Notes: generated from the letters alone by a model not told the origin. A stretch of 64,000 bases of DNA from Chaetoderma sp. LZ-2023a (GCA_034401795.1 CM067369.1:141588181-141652180), one strand, 5' to 3'; shown: positions 31,111-42,973, counted from the first letter of the stretch. Numbers and translations: made by a program.

Positions 31111-31449
31111 GTTGACACAAGATGAGTTAAGCGAGGATGTGGCGCATGAATCACTTGCAGGCAGCTTCCAGAAAGCATTTGCAGCAAAAGTGCAGCGTGT
31201 CAAATATTTAAATGAGAACCGCTTAGCGCTTCTCAGCAGCTTCCCCGGATATATGCATAAGTTGCACATCTCTGCTGTCAAGTGTGAATGATTTGTGTGT
31301 CTAGGGATAAAGACAATATTCCTCTCTCTGATAAAGCGACATTACATCAGATACAACTGATGTCACTGAAATGGCATTACAATTTTTATCAGGTGTGACC
31401 GGATATTCTACAAGAAATCACTTTCTAACTATTTAGCCCAGTAGGCGCT
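31111..31449. other. No gene seen
   Basis: Spacer between a PB and an HP1 element; nothing recognisable. Confidence 0.4.
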
Positions 31450-31785
31450 ATGGACATTTCCGGACTTAGTTATGCCCGGCATATATCTACCTAAGCTCCA
31501 CCCACACCACGCACGATCGATCGATCCCTGAACTCACTGACTATCAATTTCCAAAAAGATTATACAGGTACCTGTAGTTTAGCCAAGCAAATTAGTTTCA
31601 AAATATCCAACATCATGTTTATTAATTAGCAAAAACTAACAATTCGTTTAACGTGCCGGATTATTAAGCGTTTAAGATGGACTCAACCGAGTCATTCTTG
31701 ATGTAATTGGTTATGACGTCATCATACACGTCACGTAGTTGATTATGGCATCATATGATGGATGAATAAACAGAAAAGGTCCATT
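31450..31785 (-). mobile_element. HP1 MITE, reverse, hairpin reduced to one arm
   Basis: ATGGACATTTCCGGACTTAG to CAGAAAAGGTCCATT. Both terminal repeats are well preserved, but only one hairpin arm (CAAATTAGTTTCAAAATAT) remains. It contains ATGACGTCAT. Confidence 0.75.
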
Positions 31786-32223
31786 ATCTGTTCAATAATA
31801 AAAGAATATGGTGGGGGGGGGGGGGGGCGGGTACACAGGATTTGGCTACTGTAAAGCATGCAATGTAAACTTGCTCATGAGGTCTTATCCCATTCTTAAG
31901 TACCTGCCTAAATTACCAATTATACGTATTCAGTCCACTCATTGAGATACCGTTATTTACAGTAAGTGCTATAATGACTAAACACGTTTCATTCTGAAGT
32001 CGCATAAAGATGATAAATGTCTATAGAATGAAATGTGTTGTTCCTCTCAATCGTTAAACAAAAATTGCATTCCTGTCCTTCCATTGTGAGATCAATATCA
32101 ACCCTATATATGAGCTGGGTATGACAAGTAAACTATGCTGCCAGAGTTTGCTAAGGTTGACTTGATCTCTATGTCAATCCATTGAGATCTTCCACTTCAC
32201 AAAGATGATAGAACCCAACAAGC
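31786..32223. other. No gene seen; short poly-G tract
   Basis: A G run at 31813-31829 and otherwise unremarkable AT-rich sequence. Confidence 0.45.
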
Positions 32224-32633
32224 GGCATGGCTTGGCTTGGCTTGGCTTGGCATGGCATGGCATGGCATGGCATGGCATGGCATGGCATGGCATGGCATGG
32301 CATGACATGGCCTGGCCTGGCCTGGCCTGGCCTGGCCTGGCCTGGCCTGGCCTGGCCTGGCTTGGCCTGGCCTGGCCTGGCCTGGCATGGCATGGCATGG
32401 CATGGCATGGCATGGCATGGCATGGCATGGCATGGCATGGCATGGCATGGCATGGCCTGGCCTGGCCTGGCCTGGCCTGGCCTGGCGTGGCGTGGCGTGG
32501 CTTGGCTTGGCTTGGCTTGGCTTGGCTTGGCTTGGCTTGGCTTGGCTTGGCTTGGCTTGGCTTGGCTTGGCTTGGCTTGGCTTGGCTTGGCTTGGCCTGG
32601 CTTGGCTTGGCTTGGCCTGGCCTGGCTTGGCTT
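32224..32633. repeat. Pentanucleotide array (TGGCN)n in homogeneous blocks
   Basis: About 80 five-base units, sorted by variant: CTTGG, then CATGG, CCTGG, CATGG, CCTGG, three CGTGG, then a long CTTGG block. Open ORFs through it (MAWHGMAWHG-type) are products of the repeat. Confidence 0.97.
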
Positions 32634-33117
32634 ATTTACGCAGTACATGTACCTCAAATCGATGACACAAATAGGCTCGAAGACACGAGTTTGTGGCAAT
32701 GTACATGCTACTAATTGCTCATTAGACCGTCTGGCGAATAGGCCGTAATTAGTGCCAAAACATTTATGTAACGTTAGTTACGCTTATATACGCAAGAGTT
32801 ACTCGATATTTCAGGCGTAACGGTTACAAAAATGAAGAATTTGGCAAACCGCTTGAAATGTGTTGGAAAACATCAAACGTAGTTTAAAATGATATACTTC
32901 TCTTGTACAGAAAGGATTAGTGTAGGTACACGCTACAATTGTGAGGGTGGGTTACTGGGTGTGATGGGTTATGTTCAAGCGGTTCCCTGTAGAATGAGTG
33001 GCGCAGGTGGGGGTTTTCAGGGTCAGATTAGTACATACCTGCCTGTGTATAACGGACACTTTCTGGCCCGTTCTGGTCTATTAAAGAGTTGTTACTAACG
33101 AAAAATACTCGCCTAAT
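32634..33117. other. No gene seen
   Basis: The ORF at 32889-33098 has no recognisable feature. Confidence 0.4.
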
Positions 33118-33325
33118 ACAGGTCTTGCAACACAATACGGTACAGCTCAGAAACAATTTAACACAAAATAAAACGCACTGTTGAATATGTGGCCTTATTT
33201 GATGAGAATTCATTGCTGCTTTAAGTTCATAATATTTAGCGGAACATTTCGTACATCGTGCTCAGAATTGTACTAAATAACATGTTTCTGGTTTATTTGT
33301 CTGTGAAACGCGTAAACTTTTATTA
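33118..33325 (+). mobile_element. HP2 MITE, diverged copy
   Basis: AACACAATACGGTACAGCTC, ACGCACTGTTGAATATGTGG and TTCGTACATCGTGCTCAGAA. The hairpin is largely eroded. Confidence 0.5.
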
Positions 33326-33333
33326 CGAGCTCG

Positions 33334-33430
33334 GAATCTCAATTCCAGAGAAGTATACAGGTAGGCTGTTGAATATATTGAAACTGTGCTAGCAACAGCA
33401 ACAAGTCCAATTAGTTTCAAAATATTCAAC
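33334..33430 (-). mobile_element. HP1 MITE, hairpin and donor-like end only
   Basis: AATTCCAGAGAAGTATACAG, then GTAGGCTGTTGAATATATTG and the opposite arm. It sits directly beside an HP2 copy. Confidence 0.6.
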
Positions 33431-33534
33431 ATAATAAGTCCAAATATATTGTTACCTGGCTCCGAATTCATGATTAAACGACTCGAACCTAAATTCACTT
33501 AGAATATTCCGCTCAGATCGCCTGAGCTTCCTCA

Positions 33535-33631
33535 GCCATGCGAATATTTATTAAATAGTAAAGACGTACAATTAGTACAACTTGTCGGCCTATTAAGCGT
33601 TTGTGATGGAATATAACGCGTCATTCATGAC
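33535..33631 (-). mobile_element. HP1 MITE, right part of a reverse copy
   Basis: TTATTAAATAGTAAAGACGT, ACAACTTGTCGGCCTATTAA and GCGTCATTCATGACGGG. Confidence 0.5.
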
Positions 33632-34032
33632 GGGAATCCATTTATCTCAGTCTATCATATGACGTCATAATCACCTACGTCACATCTAGGATGACGTCAT
33701 AATCAATTGCGTCATGAATGACGTGATTAAGTCCGTTTCATAGCCTGCGCTTAAAAGTCCGTAAAATTGTACGAAGTGTATGTCCTTTCCATTTAATAAA
33801 CATTCTGTTAAATATTTTGAAACTAATTTGACTGGGAGCTGTTACTGCCATAGGCCGCAACAACACCCAGTCAAATTATATTCAAAATATTCAACAGCTT
33901 ACCTGCATAGCTTTCTGAAAATTAAGATTCCGGGATTTCAGGAATCGATCGATCGATCCCAACGCAGGCAAAGCGTAGTTGGAGATTAGCTAGAGATGGG
34001 CGGAGCATAGCGAAAACTGGATTCCTTGATTT
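33632..34032 (+). mobile_element. HP1 MITE, full copy
   Basis: GGGAATCCATTTATCTCAGT to AAAACTGGATTCCTTGATTT. Hairpin about 33802-33898. Two complete TGACGTCATAATC words lie on its left side. Confidence 0.8.
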
Positions 34033-34167
34033 ACTGAGCACTGTAACCGCGCCTCATCCTCGTTAATTTCAACCGCTGTACATGCCAAAATCATACATGA
34101 AAAATCGTTATGATGATGATGATTATCCGATTCGTCATGTCTATTGCATAATATTGGCATTCATTCA

Positions 34168-34783
<616 letters not shown>

Positions 34784-35387
34784 TGCATACATATGCTTCG
34801 CACTAACTCAATTTCTGCTTGGATGATATTCAATAAATTTGCGTGGCAAATCGCATTCTGATCTCGGAGAACATCTTTTTAATTTGCGATCATATGGTCG
34901 TAGGTCAAGGGTTGGAGACTACGATTTCAATGCAAAGTTTTGTGAAAGTCAAGTATAATGAATGGTCAATATGCTGATGTGGGTCCTGTGTTATGTTGGC
35001 TGAATTTGACGTGAGTGCACTTCTACACACGCGGTCTATGAATGTATGGCTTCGTGAGTGTGTATGTGGCGAGTGTTATATGTGTCCATGCGTATGTTTT
35101 GTAGTCCGCGTGTGTGCGTACCTGTCCTCTTACGCGCGTCCGCGCGTGCGTGCGTGAGCGCGCGCACCCATGCGTGTGCTTATATGTACCATCATTTCTG
35201 TTCATAGCGTGTGCAGTAATCGTGATTGTTAGTTTAGCCTTGTAATCAATGAAAATGGTGATGATGAATGAGAATAACGATGATATGAATAAGAATGGCG
35301 ATGTACATATGAAGAGGTTAGAAGCTAAGCGAGATATAACCATTTTTTTAAACAGAAATATTATCCACGTAATTGTTTATCTATAGT
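34784..35387. other. No gene seen
   Basis: Contains a purine/pyrimidine-alternating GTGTG/CGCG patch (35100-35180), which may be Z-DNA prone. No ORF of coding character. Confidence 0.45.
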
Positions 35388-35555
35388 CAAGCTGTGGCAA
35401 ACACCATTTTCATTCATTGCAATATGAGATAGTGACCGAAATCCAATTGACCAATCAATGCGAATAGCGTTTATCGTATTTTGGCCACAAAAAAAAATAA
35501 TATCTAACTACAATTACTATGTGTTATAGAATTGGTGTTTATCGAGTTTTGCAGC
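35388..35555. mobile_element. Family F MITE, copy 1
   Basis: About 168 bp with imperfect inverted ends (AAGCTGTGGCAAACACCA against TGGTGTTTATCGAGTTTT). A close second copy is at 57671-57826 with the same internal AATTGACCAATCAATGCGA word. Confidence 0.65.
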
Positions 35556-35791
35556 TAAGCTCTTCACGTGTATACTTGACTCTACTACCAGACTGTACAA
35601 TAAAAAACTTCCGCCATATGCTGTTTTGAAACAGCCTGATTGAATAAAGAAAACTAGAAGCTTGTTTCATATTGAACGAGAAGGAGAACAGAGGGAGAGA
35701 CGGTGCGATTTGTGTTTTGGTATAGGTAGTGGCGGTGGTGAGGCTGTGGGTGGTGGTAGATGTTGCGTTGGTGGTCGTGATGGAGTTTGAA

Positions 35792-35841
<50 letters not shown>
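35792..35841. repeat. 50-bp uninterrupted poly-G tract
   Basis: A pure G run after GGAGTTTGAA. The true length may differ, since such tracts are hard to sequence. Confidence 0.85.
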
Positions 35842-35842
<1 letters not shown>

Positions 35843-37139
35843 GCGTTATGCCTAGTAGTGTGTAGAAATTGAAACATCATAATATTTTTTTTTATAAAGA
35901 ACGAAATTAATGACCGTAGCAGACAGTTATTAAGCGAACATTATGAAACTAAAATATATAAAAAAATTAATAGTTTTATTAAAACGCTATTTTCGCTTGA
36001 GCGAGAAAACTATGGACTCTTTTATGCGTTCTTAACACTTTGAAAGGCCATCTACCAATATTTGCAGATTCTCGGGTAACTTGTATGTAAGCTGTGGAAT
36101 ATTGTTAACCCAATTTGACAGAAACCTGTTACTACAATGGACAGCAACAGGCTCCTGGCTAATTAGCTTCGAAATATTCCACAGTTTTCCTGTATAGTTA
36201 CCTCATGTTCTTTTGTAAAGTCTAAGTGTAAATAAAGTGAACATGGCATGGGTAGTGTGAACTTGAACCGTAAAGTAAAGATTCTGGAAATGCAGGCTTT
36301 ATGATTAACTTACTGGCGCGGTAACGCGCATCACGCAATCGTCTTATAATCAAGTGCGTTAGATAAAATGTACTGTATATTTTGAAAATAGATTTTCTAC
36401 AAGCCTTTGCTGCTTAGTCTAGCGAAAATGTTCAGTAAAGTTAATTTCAAAATTAAGCACGATACTACAATGTGTAGTGATACTATGAATAATGTCTTTA
36501 TTTATCTATGGCATCAAAACTAAATGAATATAAAAAACTGTAATTCTCGGATTTCATATTTCAACTGAAAAATTATTTTGCGTGTTTATGAAAAGATAAA
36601 ATAATTATAAATTGTTTGGTTGAGTAAGAAATATTAAACATATTTATTTTCTTTTTAGTAAAATCATATAGCATGCACTTTTTAAATTATACTTACGTGC
36701 AATTTTAGCAAACACTGTTGTTACGAACTGTAATGTAATACCGCCTTTTCAAGTTTTTCTTTTGAAACTTTTGTTAGATGCAGAAATTATGGCTTGAAAA
36801 GATATTGATTTGTCTGAAAGAATTTTAAAACTGCGTTGAAATATAATGAAAGCAGTATAGTTGAATGTCATATTTAAAAACCTATTCTTGTTTCGACTTG
36901 TCTGGGTAGATTTTATGTTCTATTGATGATTGTAAGACGACGACTCTTTAACAGAGAAGGTGTTTCGGAACAAGTGCAAGCTATAACACATTTTATTTTC
37001 TAAGGTATATTTTAGGAGACGAAATGACACACAGACACACTATGTATTGTCAGGCGCTGCGCTCGGGAGACACAAGGCAGGCATGCGGAACTGTCTTTAA
37101 CCAGTTCGTGGCGAAAACGGTCAAAACCGGCCTAGATCT
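35842..37139. other. No gene seen; diverged hairpin remnants
   Basis: 36088-36205 is a degraded HP1-like hairpin (GCTGTGGAATATTGTTAACC to CGAAATATTCCACAG followed by TTTTCCTGTATAGTTACC). 36365-36465 may be another. The rest is AT-rich. Confidence 0.4.
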
Positions 37140-37343
37140 ACACTACCGTGGTTTTGATGAATACACATTTTCAGGGCAAGAGAACAGTATTTTTGAAATT
37201 TTACCACAGGAATGACTGGCTCGATAATCGAATTCCAGTGGTAAGATTTCAAAAATACTACTGTCTTGCCTTGAGAATGACAGCATTCAATAAGCAAGAA
37301 TTTCTGTTTTGTTGACCAAATTTTGTCAGTAATTGGTTAAATT
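37140..37343. mobile_element. PB MITE copy
   Basis: GGGCAAGAGAACAGTATTTT and CCACAGGAATGACTGGCTCG face ATTCCAGTGGTAAGATTTC and ACTGTCTTGCC, followed by AATTGGTTAAATTAA. Confidence 0.6.
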
Positions 37344-37654
37344 AATTCATGTATGTGGAAGAAAATATTCCAGAGCAATTCACTTGAATGGAAAATTTAT
37401 ACTATTAACAAAATTTACCTGCCAACCCTCTTTTATTACCCATTACAGCCTGAAGGTTGCGCGGCGGCGTGATAGTACTTCAAGTTATACCTACTCGCAA
37501 TGAGTAAAGTCGTTCTGCGTTATTATTTTGAAACCGATCTTATTAAAACTCTGTGATTCGACATTCAGTTAAATTGTTTTCAAAATCGTCAATATTCGTC
37601 TTATTAACCCTTTAAGCTCTTAAATTCCAGTGCCTTAATATCAAGATACATTTA

Positions 37655-37740
37655 CAGGAAGGCTGTTGAATATTTTGAAATTAATTTGACTTGAACATGT
37701 TACAGCATCCAGTCAAATTAGTTTCAAAATATTCAAGTGA
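37655..37740 (+). mobile_element. HP1 hairpin fragment
   Basis: GGCTGTTGAATATTTTGAAA to TTAGTTTCAAAATATTCAA with a short centre. A more degraded arm lies upstream near 37523-37600. Confidence 0.55.
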
Positions 37741-38164
37741 ATGTTCTTTACCTCATAAATAATACGTCGGATTTTTTGGTATGTAAGGATTAATCTCTAG
37801 TTAATCTCTATTGGCAAAAAGTTTTCTAATAATTCTGGGTGGAACGAATCGTTTCGAGCGTGTTGCTAAAGTCCCCCATTTTCTTGATAGAGCAAGTGAC
37901 AGTAATTGTGCTTAATCGTTATTCTATAAGATTGGAGTTGATTCAAAGTACTGTACATTGATAGGCATAGATTGTCATTGGCATTGCAAGTTGGGCGCAA
38001 AGAGACAATTAAAGATACTATAAACTGTAAGTACCCTGTTGATATGCGTATTATCACATCCTCCACCTTATCCCTCTCGTCGGCTTTACAAAGAGAGGAG
38101 TGTTCATGATTATATTCGCTTGACAGCACGCGAGTACGTCCGTCCGTCGATTCGTGCGTCTTGC

Positions 38165-38229
38165 TGATAAACATGAAAGTGCAGCTCAGAAATAATATAA
38201 CACATAATTTTGAATATTTTGAACATAAG
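38165..38229 (+). mobile_element. HP2 MITE, truncated by an HP1 copy
   Basis: GTGCAGCTCAGAAATAATAT and TTTGAATATTTTGAACATAA stop where the HP1 end GGGACCTTTCCAG begins. HP1 may have inserted into the HP2 hairpin, though I do not see the other half. Confidence 0.5.
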
Positions 38230-38432
38230 GGACCTTTCCAGATTATCCATCCATCATATGACGTCATAATCAACAGTGTGACGTATAGGATAACGTTATA
38301 GTCAATAACGCCATGAATGACACATAAGTGCGTCACGAAGGCATAATTGGTGACGGGCTAAACGTTGTTGTACCAATTATATGTCTGTACTATTCAACAA
38401 ACAAGCTGCTGAATGTTTTGAAACGATTTTAA
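38230..38432 (+). mobile_element. HP1 MITE, left half
   Basis: Clean terminal repeat GGACCTTTCCAGATTATCC, CRE-like sites and the first hairpin arm (GCTGAATGTTTTGAAAC), then a break. Confidence 0.7.
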
Positions 38433-38727
38433 TTTGGTTGAAACCCGTCAAGCGGAGATGCGCTTTGACAATTTCTGCTAAACAGTTCACAAAATTGTAG
38501 ATTATCATCCAAAATAGTTACCAGTCAACATTCTGAATAGAAGTTCTGGAGTCTAGCACTATAGAAGCCTTCCAGCCCAATTTGGTTGAAATTCACCATG
38601 CGGTTAATGGAGGAGATGCATTTAGACACTTTCCAGTACAATTTTAACAAGAACGCTCAGTATCTCGCCTGTAGAGGCATGGGTAGTGTGGATTGCGAAT
38701 TGTAGGGCTTTTTATGGATTTTACTCT

Positions 38728-38934
38728 TTAATAAGCATTCTGGTGAATATTTTGAGACTAAGTGAAAATTATGAATATATTCAACAGCTTACCTGCAGGC
38801 CTATAATTACCTTGAAAATGTATGGGATTCTGAGAATTCAGGATTCAAGATAAATTGAGTCTAATATGCGGAAAAGAGTAGGCTGGGCTTAGCCAGAAAT
38901 GGGCGGGGAATAGATAGAATTAGATACCTCCATT
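38728..38934 (+). mobile_element. HP1 MITE, right half with shortened hairpin
   Basis: TGGTGAATATTTTGAGAC, a small remnant hairpin, CAGCTTACCTGCAGG, then AAATGGGCGGGGAATAGATA and the CCTCCATT end. Variant type. It might be the other half of 38230-38432 after rearrangement. Confidence 0.6.
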
Positions 38935-39011
38935 ATGGCAAAATGATTAGGGTGATAACATCCCTGGCGCGTGAATTATGCCGTCATCTCTGGCAATATC
39001 TTCCCTATATA

Positions 39012-39069
39012 TCTGCTACTACTGCTACTACTTCTACAGGTGCTACTACGACTAGTACTGCTACTGCTG

Positions 39070-39166
<97 letters not shown>

Positions 39167-39168
39167 GA

Positions 39169-39230
<62 letters not shown>

Positions 39231-39420
39231 ACTACTGCTACTACTACTTGCTACTACTGCTATTGCTACTTCTACTGTTACTGCTGCTGCTACTGCCACT
39301 GCTGCTTCTGTTGTTGTTGCTGCTGCTGCTACCGCTGCAGCGGCTGCTGCTGCTACTACTGTTGTTGTTGCTGCTGCTGCTGCTGCTTACGGCAACTGCT
39401 ACTGCTGCTACTACTACTAG
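39012..39420. repeat. (CTA/CTG)n trinucleotide array
   Basis: Mostly ACT units, then GCT, then mixed. All frames are open (poly-Thr, poly-Leu, poly-Ser), so ORFs here are not genes. Confidence 0.97.
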
Positions 39421-39840
39421 TACTACTTCTACTCCTTCTCATACTACAGTTGCTCATTGTGGCGGCAATGTTTGTGATTTCTGCTCGAGCAGTGCTTGTG
39501 GTAATAAGGTTGGTTAACCGTGGTGTTGGGTCTGTCGCTGTTTATGGTATTAAAGTTAACAGTTCTTGTTGTTGTGGTTGTATGGTAGACTGGGAGACTG
39601 GTCTTGGCTGGCGTGATTATAACATAACCCTAGCTCTCTGTCTCACGCATGAATCCACATTTAGCTATGGGCTTGTTAAGTGATGACGTATTTCCGGGTT
39701 CAGCTCGATTGTTAAATACACAAAACAATGTTTTTGTTTAACAACAAATGATGACGTCATAAACACTTACTTATGACGTAATAAAGCAAAATACACACTT
39801 CCGGGTTGCGAATCACGCGCGGTGACCTCATACTTAACAG

Positions 39841-40230
39841 GCCCATACCCCGCCCATCTCTAGTTAGCTCCACCCACGCTTTGCCCGTGTTGGAATCGAT
39901 CGAACGAACCCTGAGCTCCCTGAATCTCAAATTCCAGAAAATTATACAGGTAAGCTGTTGAATATTTCGAAACTAATTTGACTGGGTGCTGTTGCTGTCT
40001 AAAGCCGGCAACAACGCCCAGTGAAATTAGTTTCAAAATATTCAACAGAATGTTTATTAAATAGTAAAGACGTAAAATTCGTCCAAACTTAACGGACTAT
40101 TCCAGGTATATGACAGACTATTTCTGTCAATTATGATTGTGGATTGTGACACTGAATGGTGACGTCAACCTATATTATTTGACGAAGTTGATTATGACGT
40201 CAGTACTTGAGTGAGAGACTGGATTCCTCT
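39841..40230 (-). mobile_element. HP1 MITE, full reverse copy
   Basis: CCCATACCCCGCCCATCTCT, TTATACAGGTAAGCTGTTG, a full hairpin at about 39954-40050, and GGTGACGTCAACC with TATGACGTCAG near the far end. Confidence 0.75.
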
Positions 40231-40542
40231 ACTCTCCTATGTACATGCTGATATGGCGGTTCTCCCGAATCCTTACAGGGCAGATAGACAGAGAGTGCAG
40301 ACTAGTAGCAGAATACAAGTAGCCTACCAAAGTAGCACCGATATTTATCGCAAAAGGTGGCATTCTCTACATCTCTTGTAATATTGATTACGTCTTCATA
40401 ATGGAATCTTGAACAGTTTTCCTTTGACCAAATCCCGAACAGCACCTCTCCCAGATGCTGATTTCTCAGGGTATCCACCCTAATGACATACTTAGTCAGA
40501 TTTAGTGCCATATCAGTCAGCACTTTACCGTCCTCTTGTTGT
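40231..40542. other. No gene seen
   Basis: Spacer between HP1 and PB elements with a short ORF (40302-40523 minus) that shows no domain. Confidence 0.4.
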
Positions 40543-40785
40543 CTTAACCGTTTAATCTTCGAATTTGTTCAAGAAAATTTAAATTTTCTCATAGAGAACG
40601 TCCATTTGCAGAGCAAGAGAAGACTATTTTTGAAAATTTGCCACTGGAATGACTGGCTCGGTTATCGAGCCAGTCATTCCAGTGGTAAATTTTCAAAAAT
40701 ACTCTTCTCTTGGCCTGAAAGTCGACATTTCTCAAGACCCCTACTGAAACCATTTTTCTCTGATACGAGTGTTAAATGGCTAAAC
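40543..40785. mobile_element. PB MITE, full copy with perfect centre
   Basis: TTAACCGTTTAATCTTCGAA to GAGTGTTAAATGGCTAAAC. The central ACTGGAATGACTGGCTCGGT and its inverted partner meet with no loop. Confidence 0.75.
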
Positions 40786-41071
40786 AGACGTGTATAAGGC
40801 ATGTTACTGTATTGGAACAGAACACACACGCATATCCCTGACCCTATACAAAATCACTAGAAAAACACTAACACGCCACGCATGAATTGAACGATAGAAT
40901 TGATCGAAAATGCTGCCTTATAAGCCGCGAATTTACACTAAAGCAAAGAAAGATTTTTTCGCTTCCATAAAGTTATGACATACGTGACATTTGTCTTCTG
41001 TTTAATGTTCTTTGATAAATAAATAAGCAGGGTTCGAATTCTATTCATCACAAGGAACGTTTATATCATTA

Positions 41072-41160
41072 CAACGCAGGTTACTGGGCTGGCACTGGGC
41101 CGATATCGGGTTGTATTGCCCAGGTATTCGCCCAGTACCGGCCCAGAAACCCTTGTTATT
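41072..41160. mobile_element. Small palindromic MITE, family E, copy 2
   Basis: AACGCAGGTTACTGGGCTGG faces CCAGTACCGGCCCAGAAACC. Confidence 0.6.
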
Positions 41161-41279
41161 AGAGTTATAGTATCGATCGATAATTAATGCGGAATAGATT
41201 CTCATTTTACAGGCAGAGGGAATAATTATCCTGCGAATACTTACAGAGAAAGACGTTACTGTCTACAGTCTTTTACCAC

Positions 41280-41603
41280 AATGGATGAATCCGATCTGTC
41301 AGTCAAGTATATGACGTCATAATCAATTACGTTACATGTAGGTTGGTGTTACAATAGAAATACGTATCTCAGTTTTTCATGAACACTTAATAGTCCGTCA
41401 AGTGAATGAATTGTATGTCTTTACAATTTAATAAGCATTCATTTGAGTATTTTGAAACTAATTTTTCCGGCCGCTGTTGTTGCCATAGGCTATAGACAGC
41501 AACAGAGCCAGTCTAATTAGTTTCAAAATATTCAACAACTTACCTGTATAGTTACCGTGATATTGGGATTCTGGGAATTTAGGGTTTGATTGATCCCAAG
41601 ACG
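41280..41603 (+). mobile_element. HP1 MITE, variant subfamily
   Basis: AATGGATGAATCCGATCTGT, ATATGACGTCATAATCAATT, and a hairpin with a TTTTTCCGGCCGCTGTTG core. The right end is lost after TGATTGATCCCAAGACGG. Confidence 0.7.
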
Positions 41604-41695
41604 GTATAGTTAATTTGTTTCTTTGTTGTATTCACAGAAAGGATATTGTTATGAGTGGATATTCTTTTTCATCGCGGTGTCGTTATTTTTTTCAG

Positions 41696-41770
41696 AAATA
41701 CATAACGTGAAGCCTACGCCTATTGATTGGAAATTAGACCGCATTTTTAGCGATCCACCATCAACCCAAG
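41696..41770 (+). CDS. Candidate internal host exon, 75 bp
   Basis: A strong acceptor (CGTTATTTTTTTCAG, ending 41695) and a consensus donor (CAAG then GTAAGTAA from 41771) flank 75 bp. One frame is open through it: the exon starts with the last two bases of a codon and ends with the first base of another (a symmetric phase 1-1 exon). The 24 complete codons include PIDWKLDRIF, which has ordinary protein composition; both other frames are closed early. It is not part of any repeat I can identify. I do not recognise the protein, and neighbouring exons are not visible. A chance pairing of splice-like sites remains possible. Confidence 0.4.
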
Positions 41771-41899
41771 GTAAGTAATATTTAGACAAAAATAAGAACG
41801 GTTTTGGTTAGTATTAGACGTAAATAGTTACTGCTAGCATACCCCCGCAAATCGTACCAAGACGCATTCGTCAACAGCGGAGGGGTACCGATTGTAAAG

Positions 41900-42233
41900 T
41901 TTAAATGTGGGCCACCCTTCTAAAACCCAGCATGGCAGTAAATCGAAGGTCGGCTCCGAAATCATGTCGAGAGTTACACATAGAATACCATTCTAGTATC
42001 AAGATCCGTTCACCAATAACGGAAATTCAAGGGTGGGCCACCCTTCTAAAACACAGCAGAGCGCTGGATCGAAAATTGGGCTCCGTGCTGATACAGAGAG
42101 TGACACATAGAACACTATTCTCAGATTGTATCAAGATCCGTTCATTTATAAAGGAGGTGTCGCGATTTTAAAATCTAGATGTGGCCTATCATTCTAAGAC
42201 CCAGCAGGGCCCCAAATTGACATTCGCTCTCCG

Positions 42234-42234
<1 letters not shown>
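41900..42234 (-). repeat. Satellite-like monomers, about 140-bp period (array 2, inverted)
   Basis: GGGCCACCCTTCTAAAACCC at 41908 and GGGCCACCCTTCTAAAACAC at 42036, then a weaker unit at 42183, carry the reverse complement of array 1 (ATCAAGATCCGTTCA against GAACGGATCTTGA). It ends in (GAT)n. Confidence 0.65.

Positions 42235-42266
<32 letters not shown>
42235..42266. repeat. (GAT)n microsatellite
   Basis: About ten GAT units joining the satellite-like array to the LINE fragment. Confidence 0.9.
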
Positions 42267-42311
42267 CTCCAAATGTGATGATGTATGGTGAAACCTGGCT
42301 GCTATCCGTCG

Positions 42312-42973
42312 AGTATAATGGTCAAAACGAATATGTTACAGTTCTGGGCAGATCTGGTTAACGTAGGTTATGGCAAATTGCCACCAATCCTTTATTGTGT
42401 CTGCCGAGAACGGGAAAATCAGCAAAACTTTAATTTCAAATGGCTTCAGAAAATAAAATTGTTACCTCGGGAAATAGGAGAAGACTTAATTAATGCAGAT
42501 TTTATCTTTAAAATATCGTTTAGTGAAACTGACAATGGAAAAGTTACAAACGCAGTGTGTCCAAACCTGGAAAACTCAGCTTCAAGCATCTACCAGGTTA
42601 GCTTTCTGTAAGGAAATCAAGGAGGAGCTTCAATTTCAAAAATATTTAATTGCATTACCTGCTAAGGACATCATTATACTTTTTCACTTTAGGACTTTAA
42701 ATCATAAATTGACAATTGAGGCTGAACGATTGACAAGAACAGACAGAAATGACAGACTATGTACTGTTTGTAATAAACTGGATGACGAAAAACACTTTCT
42801 CTACAACTGCAACAAATACAATGACGTACGGACAAAATATATGCCACAGTACTATATCACAAGTATAAATGCGGAAAAAACCCAAATGAGCTTCTAAGAA
42901 TACGCAATGGGAATATCCTCAGAAATTTATGTAAATTGCATAAATTTGCTAAGAAACCCATTGCTCAATAAAA
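42312..42973 (+). pseudogene. LINE 3' fragment (CR1/L2-like), truncated
   Basis: This is the C-terminal region of a non-LTR retrotransposon ORF2. It opens with FWADLVNVGYGKLPPI and NFNFKWLQKIK in one frame, then passes to another frame (42493-42897) with QTWKTQLQASTRLAFCKEI, FRTLNHKLTIEAERL and the Cys/His knuckle LCTVCNKLDDEKHFLYNC, close to the C-x2-C...H-x4-C motif at the end of such proteins. The reverse-transcriptase core is absent, so this is a 5'-truncated copy with at least one frameshift. The 3' end is AT-rich, with AATAAATATAGCCTGCC. It is related to the minus-strand LINE at 44.3 kb but not the same subfamily. Confidence 0.65.

Noticed and set aside
32169-32748. 170-codon ORFs rich in AWHGM and AMPCH
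   Set aside because: Products of the TGGCN pentamer array in several frames on both strands.
35023-35343. A 106-codon minus ORF near a CGCG/GTGT-rich patch
   Set aside because: His/Thr/Arg bias reflects the local GTGT/CGCG composition; no domain and no splice context.
38943-39683. A 246-codon Thr/Cys-rich ORF
   Set aside because: Driven by the CTA/CTG array; the non-repeat tail has no recognisable domain.
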